DNA of 64,000 bases from Cryobacterium lactosi (GTDB lineage: Bacteria > Actinomycetota > Actinomycetes > Actinomycetales > Microbacteriaceae): contig NZ_SOHM01000034.1 of assembly GCF_004403945.1 (NCBI RefSeq), positions 62,001 through 126,000 on the forward strand. Reading direction: 5' to 3'. A model generated the notes under the pieces. That model was not told the DNA's origin, made no database searches, and worked only from the letters and a program-made list of their open reading frames with translations. Positions 34,898-45,012 of this stretch are shown one piece after another. The position numbers and the translations under genes are program-made. Each line of letters opens with the position of its first letter. Position 1 is the first letter of the stretch.

Positions 34898-36538
34898 ATG
34901 ATGGCAGAACTAACGATCAGCCCCGATGAGATCCGTAACGCTCTCCAGGACTTCGTGAAGTCCTATGAGCCGAACAAGGCCGCTACGACCGAGGTCGGCT
35001 ACGTCAGCACCGCGGGCGATGGCATCGCCCACGTGCAGGGTCTCCCCGGCGTGATGGCCAACGAGCTCATCAAGTTCGCGGATGGCACCCTGGGCCTCGC
35101 GCTGAACCTTGACGAAGACGAGATCGGTGTTGTCGTCCTCGGCGAGTTCGCCGGCATCGTCGAAGGCATGGAGGTGTACCGCACCGGCGAGGTCCTCTCC
35201 GTTCCCGTGGGCGACGGCTACCTGGGACGCGTTGTCGACCCCCTCGGTGCCCCGATCGACGGTCTCGGTGAGATCGCGACCGACGGCCGTCGTGCCCTCG
35301 AGCTGCAGGCGCCCGGCGTCATGCACCGCAAGAGCGTGCACGAGCCGATGCAGACCGGCATCAAGGCCATCGACGCCATGATCCCGATCGGCCGCGGCCA
35401 GCGCCAGCTGATCATCGGTGACCGCCAGACCGGCAAGACCGCCATCGCGGTGGACACCATCATCAACCAGAAGGCCAACTGGGAGTCCGGCGACTCCAAC
35501 AAGCAGGTTCGCTGCATCTACGTCGCCATCGGCCAGAAGGGCTCCACCATCGCTTCGGTGAAGGGTGCCCTCGAGGACGCAGGAGCGATGGAGTACACGA
35601 CCATCGTCGCCGCCCCAGCCTCCGACCCGGCCGGCTTCAAGTACCTCGCCCCGTACACCGGCTCGGCCATCGGCCAGCACTGGATGTACGCCGGCAAGCA
35701 CGTCCTCATCATCTTCGACGACCTGTCCAAGCAGGCCGAGGCCTACCGTGCAGTGTCGCTCTTGCTGCGTCGCCCGCCGGGACGCGAAGCGTACCCCGGC
35801 GACGTGTTCTACCTACACTCCCGTCTGCTCGAGCGTTGTGCCAAGCTCTCCGACGAGCTCGGCGCCGGATCGATGACCGGCCTGCCGATCATCGAGACCA
35901 AGGCGAACGACGTCGCCGCGTACATCCCGACCAACGTGATCTCGATCACCGACGGCCAGATCTTCCTGCAGTCCGACCTCTTCAACGCCAACCAGCGCCC
36001 CGCTGTCGACGTGGGAATCTCGGTCTCCCGAGTCGGTGGTGACGCCCAGGTCAAGTCGATCAAGAAGGTCTCCGGTACCCTCAAGCTCGAACTGGCCCAG
36101 TACCGCTCGCTCGAGGCATTCTCGATGTTCGCGTCGGACCTCGACCCGGCCAGCCGTCGCCAGCTTGCTCGTGGCGCCCGCCTGACCGAGCTGCTCAAGC
36201 AGCCGCAGTACTCGCCGTACCCGGTCGAAGACCAGGTCGTCTCGATCTGGGCCGGCACCAACGGCAAGCTCGACGAGGTTCCCCTCGAAGACATCCTGCG
36301 TTTCGAGCGCGAACTGCTCGACTTCCTCGGACGCACCACCGGCATCCTCACGACCCTGCGAGAGACCAACGTGCTCAGCGACGACACCGTCGCCGAGTTG
36401 ACCACCGCGGTCGACACCTTCAAGCGTGAATTCCAGACCGGTGAGGGCAAGCCCCTCGCCTCCGTCGGTCGCGAAGAGTTCGTCGCGACCAAGGAAGAAG
36501 ACGTCAACCAGGAAAAGATCGTCAAGCACAAGCGCTAA
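34898..36538 (+). CDS. atpA: ATP synthase subunit alpha
   Basis: Non-catalytic nucleotide-binding subunit of F1 (three per enzyme). 546 residues. N-terminal beta barrel ([20 protein letters not shown]), Walker [16 protein letters not shown], the downstream [11 protein letters not shown]-like segment [20 protein letters not shown], and the alpha-signature [20 protein letters not shown]. The start has two ATGs in tandem (34898, 34901) after AAAAGGGAAG. The C-terminal acidic and basic extension ([15 protein letters not shown]) is normal for actinobacteria. Flanked on both sides by strong intercistronic hairpins. Confidence 0.98.
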   Translation: MMAELTISPDEIRNALQDFVKSYEPNKAATTEVGYVSTAGDGIAHVQGLPGVMANELIKFADGTLGLALNLDEDEIGVVVLGEFAGIVEGMEVYRTGEVLSVPVGDGYLGRVVDPLGAPIDGLGEIATDGRRALELQAPGVMHRKSVHEPMQTGIKAIDAMIPIGRGQRQLIIGDRQTGKTAIAVDTIINQKANWESGDSNKQVRCIYVAIGQKGSTIASVKGALEDAGAMEYTTIVAAPASDPAGFKYLAPYTGSAIGQHWMYAGKHVLIIFDDLSKQAEAYRAVSLLLRRPPGREAYPGDVFYLHSRLLERCAKLSDELGAGSMTGLPIIETKANDVAAYIPTNVISITDGQIFLQSDLFNANQRPAVDVGISVSRVGGDAQVKSIKKVSGTLKLELAQYRSLEAFSMFASDLDPASRRQLARGARLTELLKQPQYSPYPVEDQVVSIWAGTNGKLDEVPLEDILRFERELLDFLGRTTGILTTLRETNVLSDDTVAELTTAVDTFKREFQTGEGKPLASVGREEFVATKEEDVNQEKIVKHKR

Positions 36539-36545
36539 CCGCGCC

Positions 36546-36580
36546 CTGCGGTTCGCGGCGCCCGGCGGCGCGAACCGCAG
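36546..36580 (+). other. Perfect hairpin between atpA and atpG
   Basis: Arms CTGCGGTTCGCG and CGCGAACCGCAG, twelve perfect pairs around an 11-nt GC-rich loop, with no T-run. Counterpart of the hairpin before atpA. Confidence 0.7.
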
Positions 36581-36625
36581 CTCTGACACTCATCGACACA
36601 ATATCTAAGCAAGCACAGGAGACAC

Positions 36626-37525
36626 ATGGGAGCGCAACTTCGGGTCTACCGGCAGAAGATCAAGTCTGCCCAGACGACCAAGAAGATCACTCGGGCCATG
36701 GAGCTGATCTCCGCTTCGCGCATCCAGAAGGCGCAGGCGCGGGTTGCGGCTTCCACCCCGTATTCGCGTGCGATCACGCAAGCGGTTTCGGCGGTCGCCA
36801 CCTACTCGAACGTCGAGCACGTGCTGACCACGGAGCCCGAGGTCATCAACCGCGCCGCGGTCGTCATCTTCGCCTCCGACCGCGGACTCGCGGGAGCATT
36901 CAGCTCCCAGGTGCTGCGGGAGGCCGAGCAGCTCAGCGAACTGCTGCGCAGCCAGGGTAAGGACGTCGTCTACTACCTGGTCGGACGGAAGGCGCTGGCG
37001 TACTTCAGCTTCCGCCGACGTGTCTCCGAGCAGTCCTGGACCGGCGGCACCGACCGTCCGGAGTTCGACACCGCCCAGGAAATCGGCGATGCGCTCCTGT
37101 CGGCGTTCCTTCGCGATGCCGATGACGGTGGCGTCGACGAGATCCACATCGTCTACAACCGTTTCGTGAGCATGGTCACCCAGGTTCCCCAGGTCGTTCG
37201 CCTGCTGCCGCTGGAGGTCGTCGAGGGTGAAGCCAGCGACGTCCCCTCCACGTTGCCGCTGTACGAATTCGAGCCTGACCCTGAGACCGTGCTCGACGCG
37301 TTGCTGCCCGTGTACATCGAAAGCCGCATCTTCAACGCCATGTTGCAGTCGGCCGCTTCGGAGCACGCCAGCCGTCAGAAGGCCATGAAGTCGGCCAGCG
37401 ACAACGCAGACAAGCTCATCAAGGACTTCACGCGCCTGTCGAACAACGCGCGCCAGACCGAGATCACGCAGCAGATTTCCGAGATCGTGGGTGGAGCCGA
37501 CGCGCTCTCATCCGCCAAGAACTAA
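36626..37525 (+). CDS. atpG: ATP synthase subunit gamma
   Basis: Central rotor shaft. 299 residues. The N-terminal helix [20 protein letters not shown] and [14 protein letters not shown] are diagnostic, as is the C-terminal helix region [20 protein letters not shown] ending in [25 protein letters not shown] before the ATG. A Rossmann-like middle domain contains [20 protein letters not shown]. Confidence 0.97.
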   Translation: MGAQLRVYRQKIKSAQTTKKITRAMELISASRIQKAQARVAASTPYSRAITQAVSAVATYSNVEHVLTTEPEVINRAAVVIFASDRGLAGAFSSQVLREAEQLSELLRSQGKDVVYYLVGRKALAYFSFRRRVSEQSWTGGTDRPEFDTAQEIGDALLSAFLRDADDGGVDEIHIVYNRFVSMVTQVPQVVRLLPLEVVEGEASDVPSTLPLYEFEPDPETVLDALLPVYIESRIFNAMLQSAASEHASRQKAMKSASDNADKLIKDFTRLSNNARQTEITQQISEIVGGADALSSAKN

Positions 37526-39007
<1,482 letters not shown>

Positions 39008-39009
39008 GC

Positions 39010-39276
39010 ATGGCTTCGGCTTCGCTTACCGTGAGTCTCGTCTCGGCGGACCAGCAGGTCTGGTCCGGCGAGGCGTCCATGGTCGTCGCGCGCACGGTGG
39101 AAGGCGAGATCGGTATTCTCGTCGGCCACGAGCCGTTGCTGGCCATCCTCTCCAGCGGTGAGGTTCGCATCACCCTGGTCGACGGCAGCAAGGTCGTCGC
39201 CGAGGCTGACGACGGCTTCCTGTCGGTGGACAACGACGTCATTTCCGTCGTCGCCCGTCGCGCCGCCCTCGTGTAG
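39010..39276 (+). CDS. atpC: ATP synthase subunit epsilon, short form
   Basis: 88 residues from the ATG three bases after the atpD stop region. The N-terminal beta-sandwich is complete: TVSLVSADQQVWSGEASMVV, EIGILVGHEPLLAILSSGEV, DGFLSVDNDVISVVARRA. The C-terminal two-helix domain that inhibits ATP hydrolysis in E. coli (about 130 residues total) is absent, because the stop follows the beta domain directly. The gene appears intact and not frameshifted. Regulation of the reverse reaction must then depend on other elements. Last gene of the operon. Confidence 0.92.
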   Translation: MASASLTVSLVSADQQVWSGEASMVVARTVEGEIGILVGHEPLLAILSSGEVRITLVDGSKVVAEADDGFLSVDNDVISVVARRAALV

Positions 39277-39299
39277 GCGCCGCCTCATTTAGGACACTC

Positions 39300-40055
39300 T
39301 TGTTTGTATTGTTACCGCCGTCGGAGACGAAACGCTCCGGCGGCGTTTTCATGCCCTTGGCGCTCGACTCCCTGGCCTTCCCCGCCCTGACCGAGCGCCG
39401 TCGGGTGCTCGCCGGTGCCCTTTCGGCGCTGGCCGCCGACCAGGACGCCACTGTGCGGGCGCTCAAACTCGGCCGCACCCAGCTGGCCGAGATCGACCGC
39501 AACGCCGCCCTGATGTCCTCGCCGACGACCCCGGTCATCGACCGGTACACCGGCGTGCTCTACGACGCACTGGATGCCCAGACCCTGACGCCGGCCGCCC
39601 GCGCCTTCGCCGGCCGGCACCTGCTGGTGCACTCCGCGCTGCTCGGCCCGGTCGGCGGGCTCGACCTCGTGCCCGCCTACAGGCTCTCGCACGACTCCCG
39701 GCTGCCGGGGCTGGGGCTGAAGAAGCACTGGGCTGCGGACGTGTCCGCGGTGCTCGAGGCCGCGCCAGGGCTGCTGCTCGACCTCCGGTCGGAGGGTTAC
39801 GTGTCCCTCGGGCCGGCGGCCGCGCATCCGGACCGGTGGTTCCTGCGCGTGGTGACCGAGAGCAGCGACGGCCACATCCGCGCCCTCAACCACTTCAACA
39901 AGAAGGCCAAGGGCGTTCTCACCCGGGCGCTGCTGCACACGGGCCAGGACTTCGACACTGTCGACGGCCTGTTGGACTGGGCGCCGACGGCCGGGCTGAC
40001 CCTGCGTCCCGGCGTCGCCGGGGAACTCCAGCTCGTGGTCGACGGGCACCTCTAG
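39300..40055 (+). CDS. yaaA: YaaA-family peroxide stress protein
   Basis: 251 residues from TTG: the family start [ML]xLLPPSETK is encoded immediately (MFVLLPPSETKRSGG), so the TTG must be the start. Other family blocks: VYDALDAQTLTP-like LYDALDAQTLTPAARAFA, RLPGLGLKKHWAADV, and the C-terminal NHFNKKAKGVLTRAL. E. coli YaaA lowers free iron and DNA damage under H2O2 stress, and binds DNA; the actinobacterial role is inferred. A terminator-like hairpin lies inside its first codons. Its TAG stop is part of the mdh -10-like hexamer. Confidence 0.85.
   Translation: MFVLLPPSETKRSGGVFMPLALDSLAFPALTERRRVLAGALSALAADQDATVRALKLGRTQLAEIDRNAALMSSPTTPVIDRYTGVLYDALDAQTLTPAARAFAGRHLLVHSALLGPVGGLDLVPAYRLSHDSRLPGLGLKKHWAADVSAVLEAAPGLLLDLRSEGYVSLGPAAAHPDRWFLRVVTESSDGHIRALNHFNKKAKGVLTRALLHTGQDFDTVDGLLDWAPTAGLTLRPGVAGELQLVVDGHL
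39316..39349 (+). terminator. Terminator-like hairpin inside the 5' end of yaaA
   Basis: CGCCGTCGGAG and CTCCGGCGGCG pair with one G-T over an 8-nt loop, followed by TTTTC. It is the only candidate terminator for the atp operon, yet it codes for the conserved PPSETKRSGG residues of YaaA. Confidence 0.55.
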
Positions 40056-40058
40056 TAT
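40053..40058 (+). promoter_or_regulatory. Putative -10 of mdh (leaderless)
   Basis: TAGTAT six nt before the GTG at 40065; its TAG is the yaaA stop codon. Confidence 0.4.
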
Positions 40059-40064
40059 GAACTC

Positions 40065-41066
40065 GTGCAGAGACAACGAGTAAACGTCACCGTCACCGGC
40101 GCCGGGGGCAATATCGGTTACGCACTGATGTTCCGCATCGCCTCCGGCCAGCTTCTCGGGCTCAACGTGCCCGTCGCCCTTCGCCTGCTGGAGATCCCCA
40201 GCGGGATCCAGGCCGCTGAGGGCAGCGCGTTCGAGCTGCAGGACAGTGCCTTCCCGCTGCTGCGCGACGTGGTCGTCACCGATGACCCCGTGCGGGCCTT
40301 CGATGGCGCGAACGTGGCCATCCTGGTGGGTTCACGGCCCCGCGGGCCCGGCCAGCAGCGTGCGGACCTACTCGAGGGCAACGCCAGGATCTTCGGACCG
40401 CAGGGTGCTGCGATCAACGCCGGCGCCGCCGACGACATCCGCGTGGTCGTCGTGGGCAACCCGGCCAACACCAACGCCCTCGTGGCCGCCAGCCACGCAC
40501 CGGATGTTCCCACCGACCGGTTCACCGCCCTCACCCGGCTGGACCACAACCGCGCAGTCGCCCAAATCGCCGCGCACCTGTCGGTGCCGGTCACCTCGGT
40601 GAACGGCGTGGCGATCTGGGGCAACCACTCCGCCCTGCAGTACCCCGACGTGTCGCACGCCACCGTCGACGGCCGCCCGGTCCGGGACCTCATCGACGAG
40701 GCCTGGCTGGTGAACGAGTTCATCCCGCGGGTGGCCAACCGTGGCGCCGAGATCATAAAGGTGCGCGGGGCGTCGTCGATGGGGTCGGCCGCCAGCGCCA
40801 CCGTCGACCACGTCTACGACTGGGTGAACGGTACCGGAGACGACTGGACCAGCGCCGGGGTGGTCTCAGACGGCTCCTACGGGGTGCCGGCCGGTCTGGT
40901 GTCCTCCTACCCGGTGCGTTCCCTCGGCGGCCGCTGGGCGATTGAGCCCGGGCTGGCCATCGACGCCTTCTCCCGTGCCCGCATCGACCTGTCCATCGCC
41001 GACCTGGAGGCGGAACGGGCCGCGGTCAGCGAGCTCGGGCTTCTCGGTCCCCGGGAAGCCGCCTAG
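40065..41066 (+). CDS. mdh: Malate dehydrogenase
   Basis: NAD-dependent malate/oxaloacetate interconversion (TCA cycle). 333 residues, MDH type 2 (cytosolic-like) family. Rossmann loop [20 protein letters not shown]; substrate arginine region [25 protein letters not shown]; catalytic [13 protein letters not shown] and [15 protein letters not shown] (His of the Asp-His pair). Start GTG, probably leaderless. Three genes stand between it and the ABC exporter. The end overlaps the convergent tag gene by four bases. Confidence 0.95.
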   Translation: MQRQRVNVTVTGAGGNIGYALMFRIASGQLLGLNVPVALRLLEIPSGIQAAEGSAFELQDSAFPLLRDVVVTDDPVRAFDGANVAILVGSRPRGPGQQRADLLEGNARIFGPQGAAINAGAADDIRVVVVGNPANTNALVAASHAPDVPTDRFTALTRLDHNRAVAQIAAHLSVPVTSVNGVAIWGNHSALQYPDVSHATVDGRPVRDLIDEAWLVNEFIPRVANRGAEIIKVRGASSMGSAASATVDHVYDWVNGTGDDWTSAGVVSDGSYGVPAGLVSSYPVRSLGGRWAIEPGLAIDAFSRARIDLSIADLEAERAAVSELGLLGPREAA

Positions 41067-41662
41067 ACCGGCGCCAAGTGGCAACCGGTCACGTGATCGT
41101 TCACGAGGCCGCTGGATTGCATCAGCGCGTACATCGTGGTGGGGCCCACAAACTTGTAGCCGCGCGCCCGGAGCGCCTTGCTGAGCGCGGTGGACTCCGG
41201 CGTGATCGCCGGCACCTCGGCCAGGTCACGCAGGGGAGCGGGCCGCGGCGTCGGCGCGAAGCCCCAGATCAGCTCGGCCAGGCTTCCGTCCAGCGCCAGT
41301 GTGGTGCGGGCGTTGTCGATGGCGGCGGTGATCTTGCCCCGGTGCCGGATGATGCGCTCGTCACCGAGCAGTCGCTCGACATCCGCTTCGGTGAACGCGG
41401 CCACGGCGTCGACGTCGAAGCCGGCGAATGCAGTACGGAACGCCGGCCGGCGCCGCAGGATCGTGATCCAGGACAGCCCGGCCTGGAAACCCTCCAGACA
41501 GAGCTTCTCGAACAGGCGCTGCTCGTCGTGCAACGGCCGGCCCCACTCCTCGTCGTGGTAGCGCCGGTACTCCGCGTCGTTCGCAGCCCAGCCGCACCGC
41601 GCCACACCGTCGTCGCCGATGACCACTGACGCCCGGGTCACCGGAGCCGGTTCTGCGCTCAT
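41063..41662 (-). CDS. tag: DNA-3-methyladenine glycosylase I
   Basis: Base-excision enzyme removing 3-methyladenine. 199 residues from the ATG at 41662 that overlaps the ogt stop (ATGA). Family blocks: [20 protein letters not shown] (zinc Cys and His), [39 protein letters not shown], and the C-terminal [11 protein letters not shown] with the other zinc ligands. Translationally coupled to ogt, giving a two-gene alkylation-repair operon. Confidence 0.93.
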   Translation of the reverse strand: MSAEPAPVTRASVVIGDDGVARCGWAANDAEYRRYHDEEWGRPLHDEQRLFEKLCLEGFQAGLSWITILRRRPAFRTAFAGFDVDAVAAFTEADVERLLGDERIIRHRGKITAAIDNARTTLALDGSLAELIWGFAPTPRPAPLRDLAEVPAITPESTALSKALRARGYKFVGPTTMYALMQSSGLVNDHVTGCHLAPV

Positions 41663-42183
41663 CCGACGTACTCGATGCCCTCGTGCCGCAGCAGCCACTG
41701 CTTGGTGGGGATGCCCTCACCGGCGCTGAACCCGGTGATGCGGCCGTTGGAGGCGAGCACCCGGTGGCAACCCACCAGGATCGGCGCCGGGTTCGCGCCC
41801 ACGGCGCCCCCGATGGCCCGGCCCGCACCGCTCTTGCCGATGGAACGACCCAGTTCGCCGTAGGAGAGATGATCGCCGAAGGGGATCGCGGCCAGGCCCC
41901 GCCAGACGCTTCGCTGGAACTCGGTGCCGCGGCTCAGCCGCACGGGAACGTCGAAGGTCACCCGGGTGCCGGCGAAGTACTCGCCGAGCTGGGTGGCCGC
42001 ACGCTCGAGCACGGCGTTGGGAGCCTCGGCCAGGCCCTCCAGCGGCAGGTGGCCGCCGCGGACGATGGCCAGCGACCAGACCTCATCGTCGTCGCCGGTG
42101 AGTTCAAGGTCGCCGAGCGGGCTCTGGACGCGAACCAGGTTCGGGGGAGTGGGGGCTGGGCTGTTCAGACTGTGGCTGTTCAT
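41659..42183 (-). CDS. ogt: Methylated-DNA--protein-cysteine methyltransferase
   Basis: Suicide repair of O6-alkylguanine by transfer to its own cysteine. 174 residues. The acceptor is C139 in ILVGCHRVLASNG, which has G where most family members have P (PCHR). The other parts are canonical: TEFQRSVWRGLAAIPFGDHL (helix-turn-helix approach) and GAVGANPAPI. ATG at 42183. Coupled to tag by ATGA. The VGCHR variant is seen in some family members, so activity is still expected. Confidence 0.92.
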   Translation of the reverse strand: MNSHSLNSPAPTPPNLVRVQSPLGDLELTGDDDEVWSLAIVRGGHLPLEGLAEAPNAVLERAATQLGEYFAGTRVTFDVPVRLSRGTEFQRSVWRGLAAIPFGDHLSYGELGRSIGKSGAGRAIGGAVGANPAPILVGCHRVLASNGRITGFSAGEGIPTKQWLLRHEGIEYVG

Positions 42184-42255
42184 AGTGCGACTGTAGTCGG
42201 CGGTGCGCCCGGGCTCCGGCGGGAATCGGACACGGGAATATGCGGCCGAATCGTG

Positions 42256-42272
42256 GCCTGTGGAGGAGGGGC
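42256..42272 (+). repeat. 17-bp intergenic repeat, copy 2
   Basis: Same 17 bases as 12027-12043, in the ogt / aldo-keto reductase divergent region. Confidence 0.4.
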
Positions 42273-42279
42273 CAGAACA

Positions 42280-42310
42280 TGGTCAAACCAAGGCCGCACA
42301 GGAATAGTCT
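42280..42310 (+). promoter_or_regulatory. Possible promoter of the aldo/keto reductase operon
   Basis: TGGTCA, 19-bp spacer, TAGTCT; the ATG follows six nt later, suggesting a leaderless mRNA. Confidence 0.35.
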
Positions 42311-42316
42311 GTAACA

Positions 42317-43279
42317 ATGGCTCAGATCGATTATCGTACTCTTGGCAACTCCGGGCTCGTCGTCTCGACGATCGGGCTGGGCTGCAACAACTTCGGCCGG
42401 AACGGCACCAGCACCGAATCCCAGGCCGGCACCTCCCTGGTGATCGATGCGGCCATCGACACCGGCGTCACCCTCTTCGACACCGCCGACATCTACGGGG
42501 CTGAGCGGGGACTGAGCGAGACCCTGATGGGCCACGCCCTCCGCGGCAAGCGCGACCAGATCGTGCTCGCCACGAAGTTCGGCATGGACATGGGCGGCGC
42601 GAACGGTCCCGATTGGGACGCCCGCGGCTCCCGCCGGTACATCCGTCTGGCCGTCGAAGCGTCGCTCACCCGGCTGCAGACCGACTGGATCGACCTTTAC
42701 CAGCTGCACCGGCCGGACGCGAACACCCCCATCGAGGAAACCCTCGACACCCTGGACGACCTCATCCGGGAGGGCAAGATCCGCTACATCGGCCACTCGA
42801 ACCTGGCCGGCTGGCAAATCGCGGAGGCCGAATTCACGGCCAGGATCGGGCACCATCCGGCGTTCATCTCGGCGCAGAACGAGTACAGCCTGCTCGTGCG
42901 CGAGGCCGAGGAAGAGGTGCTGCCGGCCGTGAACGCCTACGGACTGGGCTTCCTGCCGTTCTTCCCGCTCTACAACGGCCTGTTCACCGGCAAGTTCAGC
43001 CGCGACGGCGGCCCGGCCGACAGCCGGATCATGACGATTCGCCGGCACCTGCTCGATGACGCACCCTGGGACACCATCGAGCGTTACCAGCAGTTCTGCG
43101 ACGAGCGCGGTGTGAGCATGCTCGCCGCGACCCTCGCCTGGCTCCTGGCCCAGCCCGGGCTCACCAGCGTCATCGCCGGGGCCACCAAACCGGAACAGAT
43201 CGTACAGAACGCCCAGGCCGCCACCACCTGGCGGCCCACCGCCGAGGACATCGCCTATATCTCGGCCCTGTTCGCCTGA
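42317..43279 (+). CDS. Aldo/keto reductase
   Basis: 320 residues, NADPH-dependent TIM-barrel oxidoreductase. N-terminal VVSTIGLGCNNFGRNG, catalytic Asp/Tyr segment TLFDTADIYGAERGLSETLM (D and Y of the tetrad), lysine in VLATKFGMDM, and histidine in WIDLYQLHRPDANTP. The C-terminal cofactor loop is TSVIAGATKPEQIVQNAQA. All four catalytic residues are present. Substrate unknown. It is the first gene of a three-gene operon with two ABC exporter halves (TGATG overlap), so its substrate may be linked to the exported compound. Confidence 0.9.
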   Translation: MAQIDYRTLGNSGLVVSTIGLGCNNFGRNGTSTESQAGTSLVIDAAIDTGVTLFDTADIYGAERGLSETLMGHALRGKRDQIVLATKFGMDMGGANGPDWDARGSRRYIRLAVEASLTRLQTDWIDLYQLHRPDANTPIEETLDTLDDLIREGKIRYIGHSNLAGWQIAEAEFTARIGHHPAFISAQNEYSLLVREAEEEVLPAVNAYGLGFLPFFPLYNGLFTGKFSRDGGPADSRIMTIRRHLLDDAPWDTIERYQQFCDERGVSMLAATLAWLLAQPGLTSVIAGATKPEQIVQNAQAATTWRPTAEDIAYISALFA

Positions 43280-45012
43280 TGCTCTGGACACTGCTCGTAC
43301 GCTATCTCCGGCCGCACTGGCGGCTGCTCGTGGCCGTCGTCGTCTTCCAGCTGGCGCAGTCGGTCGCGTCGCTCTACCTGCCGTCGTTGAACGCCGACAT
43401 CATCGACGAGGGCGTGGCCACGGGCGACACCGGCTACATCCTCCGCGTGGGCGGCATCATGCTGCTGATCACCCTCGGCCAGATCGTCTGCGCAATCATC
43501 GCCGTCTACTTCGGTGCCAAGGCGGCCATGGCCCTTGGCCGTGACCTGCGCGGAGCGGTTTTCACCAGGGTGGGGGAGTTCTCCGAACAGGAGGTCAGCC
43601 GGTTCGGGGCCCCGTCGCTCATCACCCGGTCCACCAACGACGTACAACAGGTGCAGATGCTCGTGCTGACCACCTGCACCCTGCTGGTCTCCGCGCCGAT
43701 CCTGTGCGTCGGCGGCATCATCATGGCCATGCGACAGGACCTCGAACTGTCCTGGCTGATCGCCGTGAGCGTGCCCGTGCTGCTTGTGGCCGTCGGGCTG
43801 ATCATTGTGCGCATGGTCCCGCTGTTCCGGGTCATGCAGGTGCGCATCGACACCGTCAACCGGGTGCTGCGCGAGCAGCTCACCGGCATCCGCGTGATTC
43901 GCGCCTTCGTGCGGGAAGACGTGGAGACCCGCCGCTTCGGCCAGGCCAACACCGACGTCACCCAGACGGCCCTGCAGGCCGGCCGGTTGATGGCGCTGAT
44001 GTTCCCCGTGGTGATGCTGGTACTCAACGTCTCCAGCGTCGCCGTGATCTGGTTCGGCGCGTTCCGCATCGAGGACGGCTCGATGCAGGTGGGCACCCTG
44101 ATCGCCTTCCTCAGCTACCTGATGCAGATCCTGATGGCCGTGATGATGGCCACCTTCATGGCCGTGATGATCCCGCGGGCCACGGTCTCGGCCGACCGGA
44201 TCGGTGAGGTGCTCGACACCGCGTCCAGCGTGCGCCCGCCGGTGAACCCGGTGAACGCGACCCACGGCCACGGCGAACTGGAGCTTCGGGGTGTGAGCTT
44301 CGCCTACCCCGGTGCCGAACAGCCCGTGCTCAGCGACATCAGCTTCGTGGCCAGGCCCGGCTACACCACCGCCATCATCGGCAGCACAGGGTCGGGCAAG
44401 ACCACCCTGGTCAACCTGATGCCGAGACTGTTCGACGCCACCAGCGGCACCGTGCTCTTCGGCGGCGTCGACGTGCGCGAACTGAACCCCGACCTGCTCT
44501 GGGGCCACATCGGCCTGGTGCCGCAGAAGCCGTACCTGTTCTCCGGCACCGTGCGCAGCAACCTGCTCTACGGCAAGCCGGATGCCACCGAGGCGGAGAT
44601 CTGGCAGGCGCTGGACACCGCGCAGGCCCGCGACTTCGTCGAGCGGCTCGACGGCGTCCTCGACGCGCCCATCTCCCAGGGCGGCACCAACGTCTCGGGC
44701 GGGCAGCGGCAACGCCTCGCGATCGCGAGGGCGCTGGTGAAACGGCCCGAGCTGTACATCTTCGACGACTCGTTCTCGGCCCTGGACCTGGCCACGGATG
44801 CCCGGCTGCGGGCGGCCCTCGCCGCCGACGTCACCGACGCGACCATGATCATCGTGGCCCAGCGGGTGTCCACGATCATCGACGCCGACCAGATCCTCGT
44901 CGTCGAGGACGGCCGGATCGTGGCCAGTGGAACCCACGAGGAGCTTCTTGAATCCTCGACCACGTACCAGGAAATTGCGGCATCCCAGCTGGCAGCGGAG
45001 GCCACCTCATGA
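43279..45012 (+). CDS. ABC exporter half, degenerate-site subunit
   Basis: 577 residues: six membrane helices (about 1-310), then an ATPase domain. Walker A IIGSTGSGKTTLVNLMP, signature NVSGGQRQRLAIARAL, and Walker B LYIFDDSFSALD with aspartate where the catalytic glutamate is expected. Heterodimeric exporters (TM287/288, BmrCD type) pair such a subunit with a normal one, here the next gene. The transported compound is unknown; drugs, lipids and peptides are all possible. Start overlaps the reductase stop. Confidence 0.93.
   Translation: MLWTLLVRYLRPHWRLLVAVVVFQLAQSVASLYLPSLNADIIDEGVATGDTGYILRVGGIMLLITLGQIVCAIIAVYFGAKAAMALGRDLRGAVFTRVGEFSEQEVSRFGAPSLITRSTNDVQQVQMLVLTTCTLLVSAPILCVGGIIMAMRQDLELSWLIAVSVPVLLVAVGLIIVRMVPLFRVMQVRIDTVNRVLREQLTGIRVIRAFVREDVETRRFGQANTDVTQTALQAGRLMALMFPVVMLVLNVSSVAVIWFGAFRIEDGSMQVGTLIAFLSYLMQILMAVMMATFMAVMIPRATVSADRIGEVLDTASSVRPPVNPVNATHGHGELELRGVSFAYPGAEQPVLSDISFVARPGYTTAIIGSTGSGKTTLVNLMPRLFDATSGTVLFGGVDVRELNPDLLWGHIGLVPQKPYLFSGTVRSNLLYGKPDATEAEIWQALDTAQARDFVERLDGVLDAPISQGGTNVSGGQRQRLAIARALVKRPELYIFDDSFSALDLATDARLRAALAADVTDATMIIVAQRVSTIIDADQILVVEDGRIVASGTHEELLESSTTYQEIAASQLAAEATS

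Noticed and set aside
41659-42183. ogt as inactive because of VGCHR instead of PCHR
   Set aside because: The acceptor Cys, His and Arg are present and the rest of the domain is complete, so loss of function is not supported.
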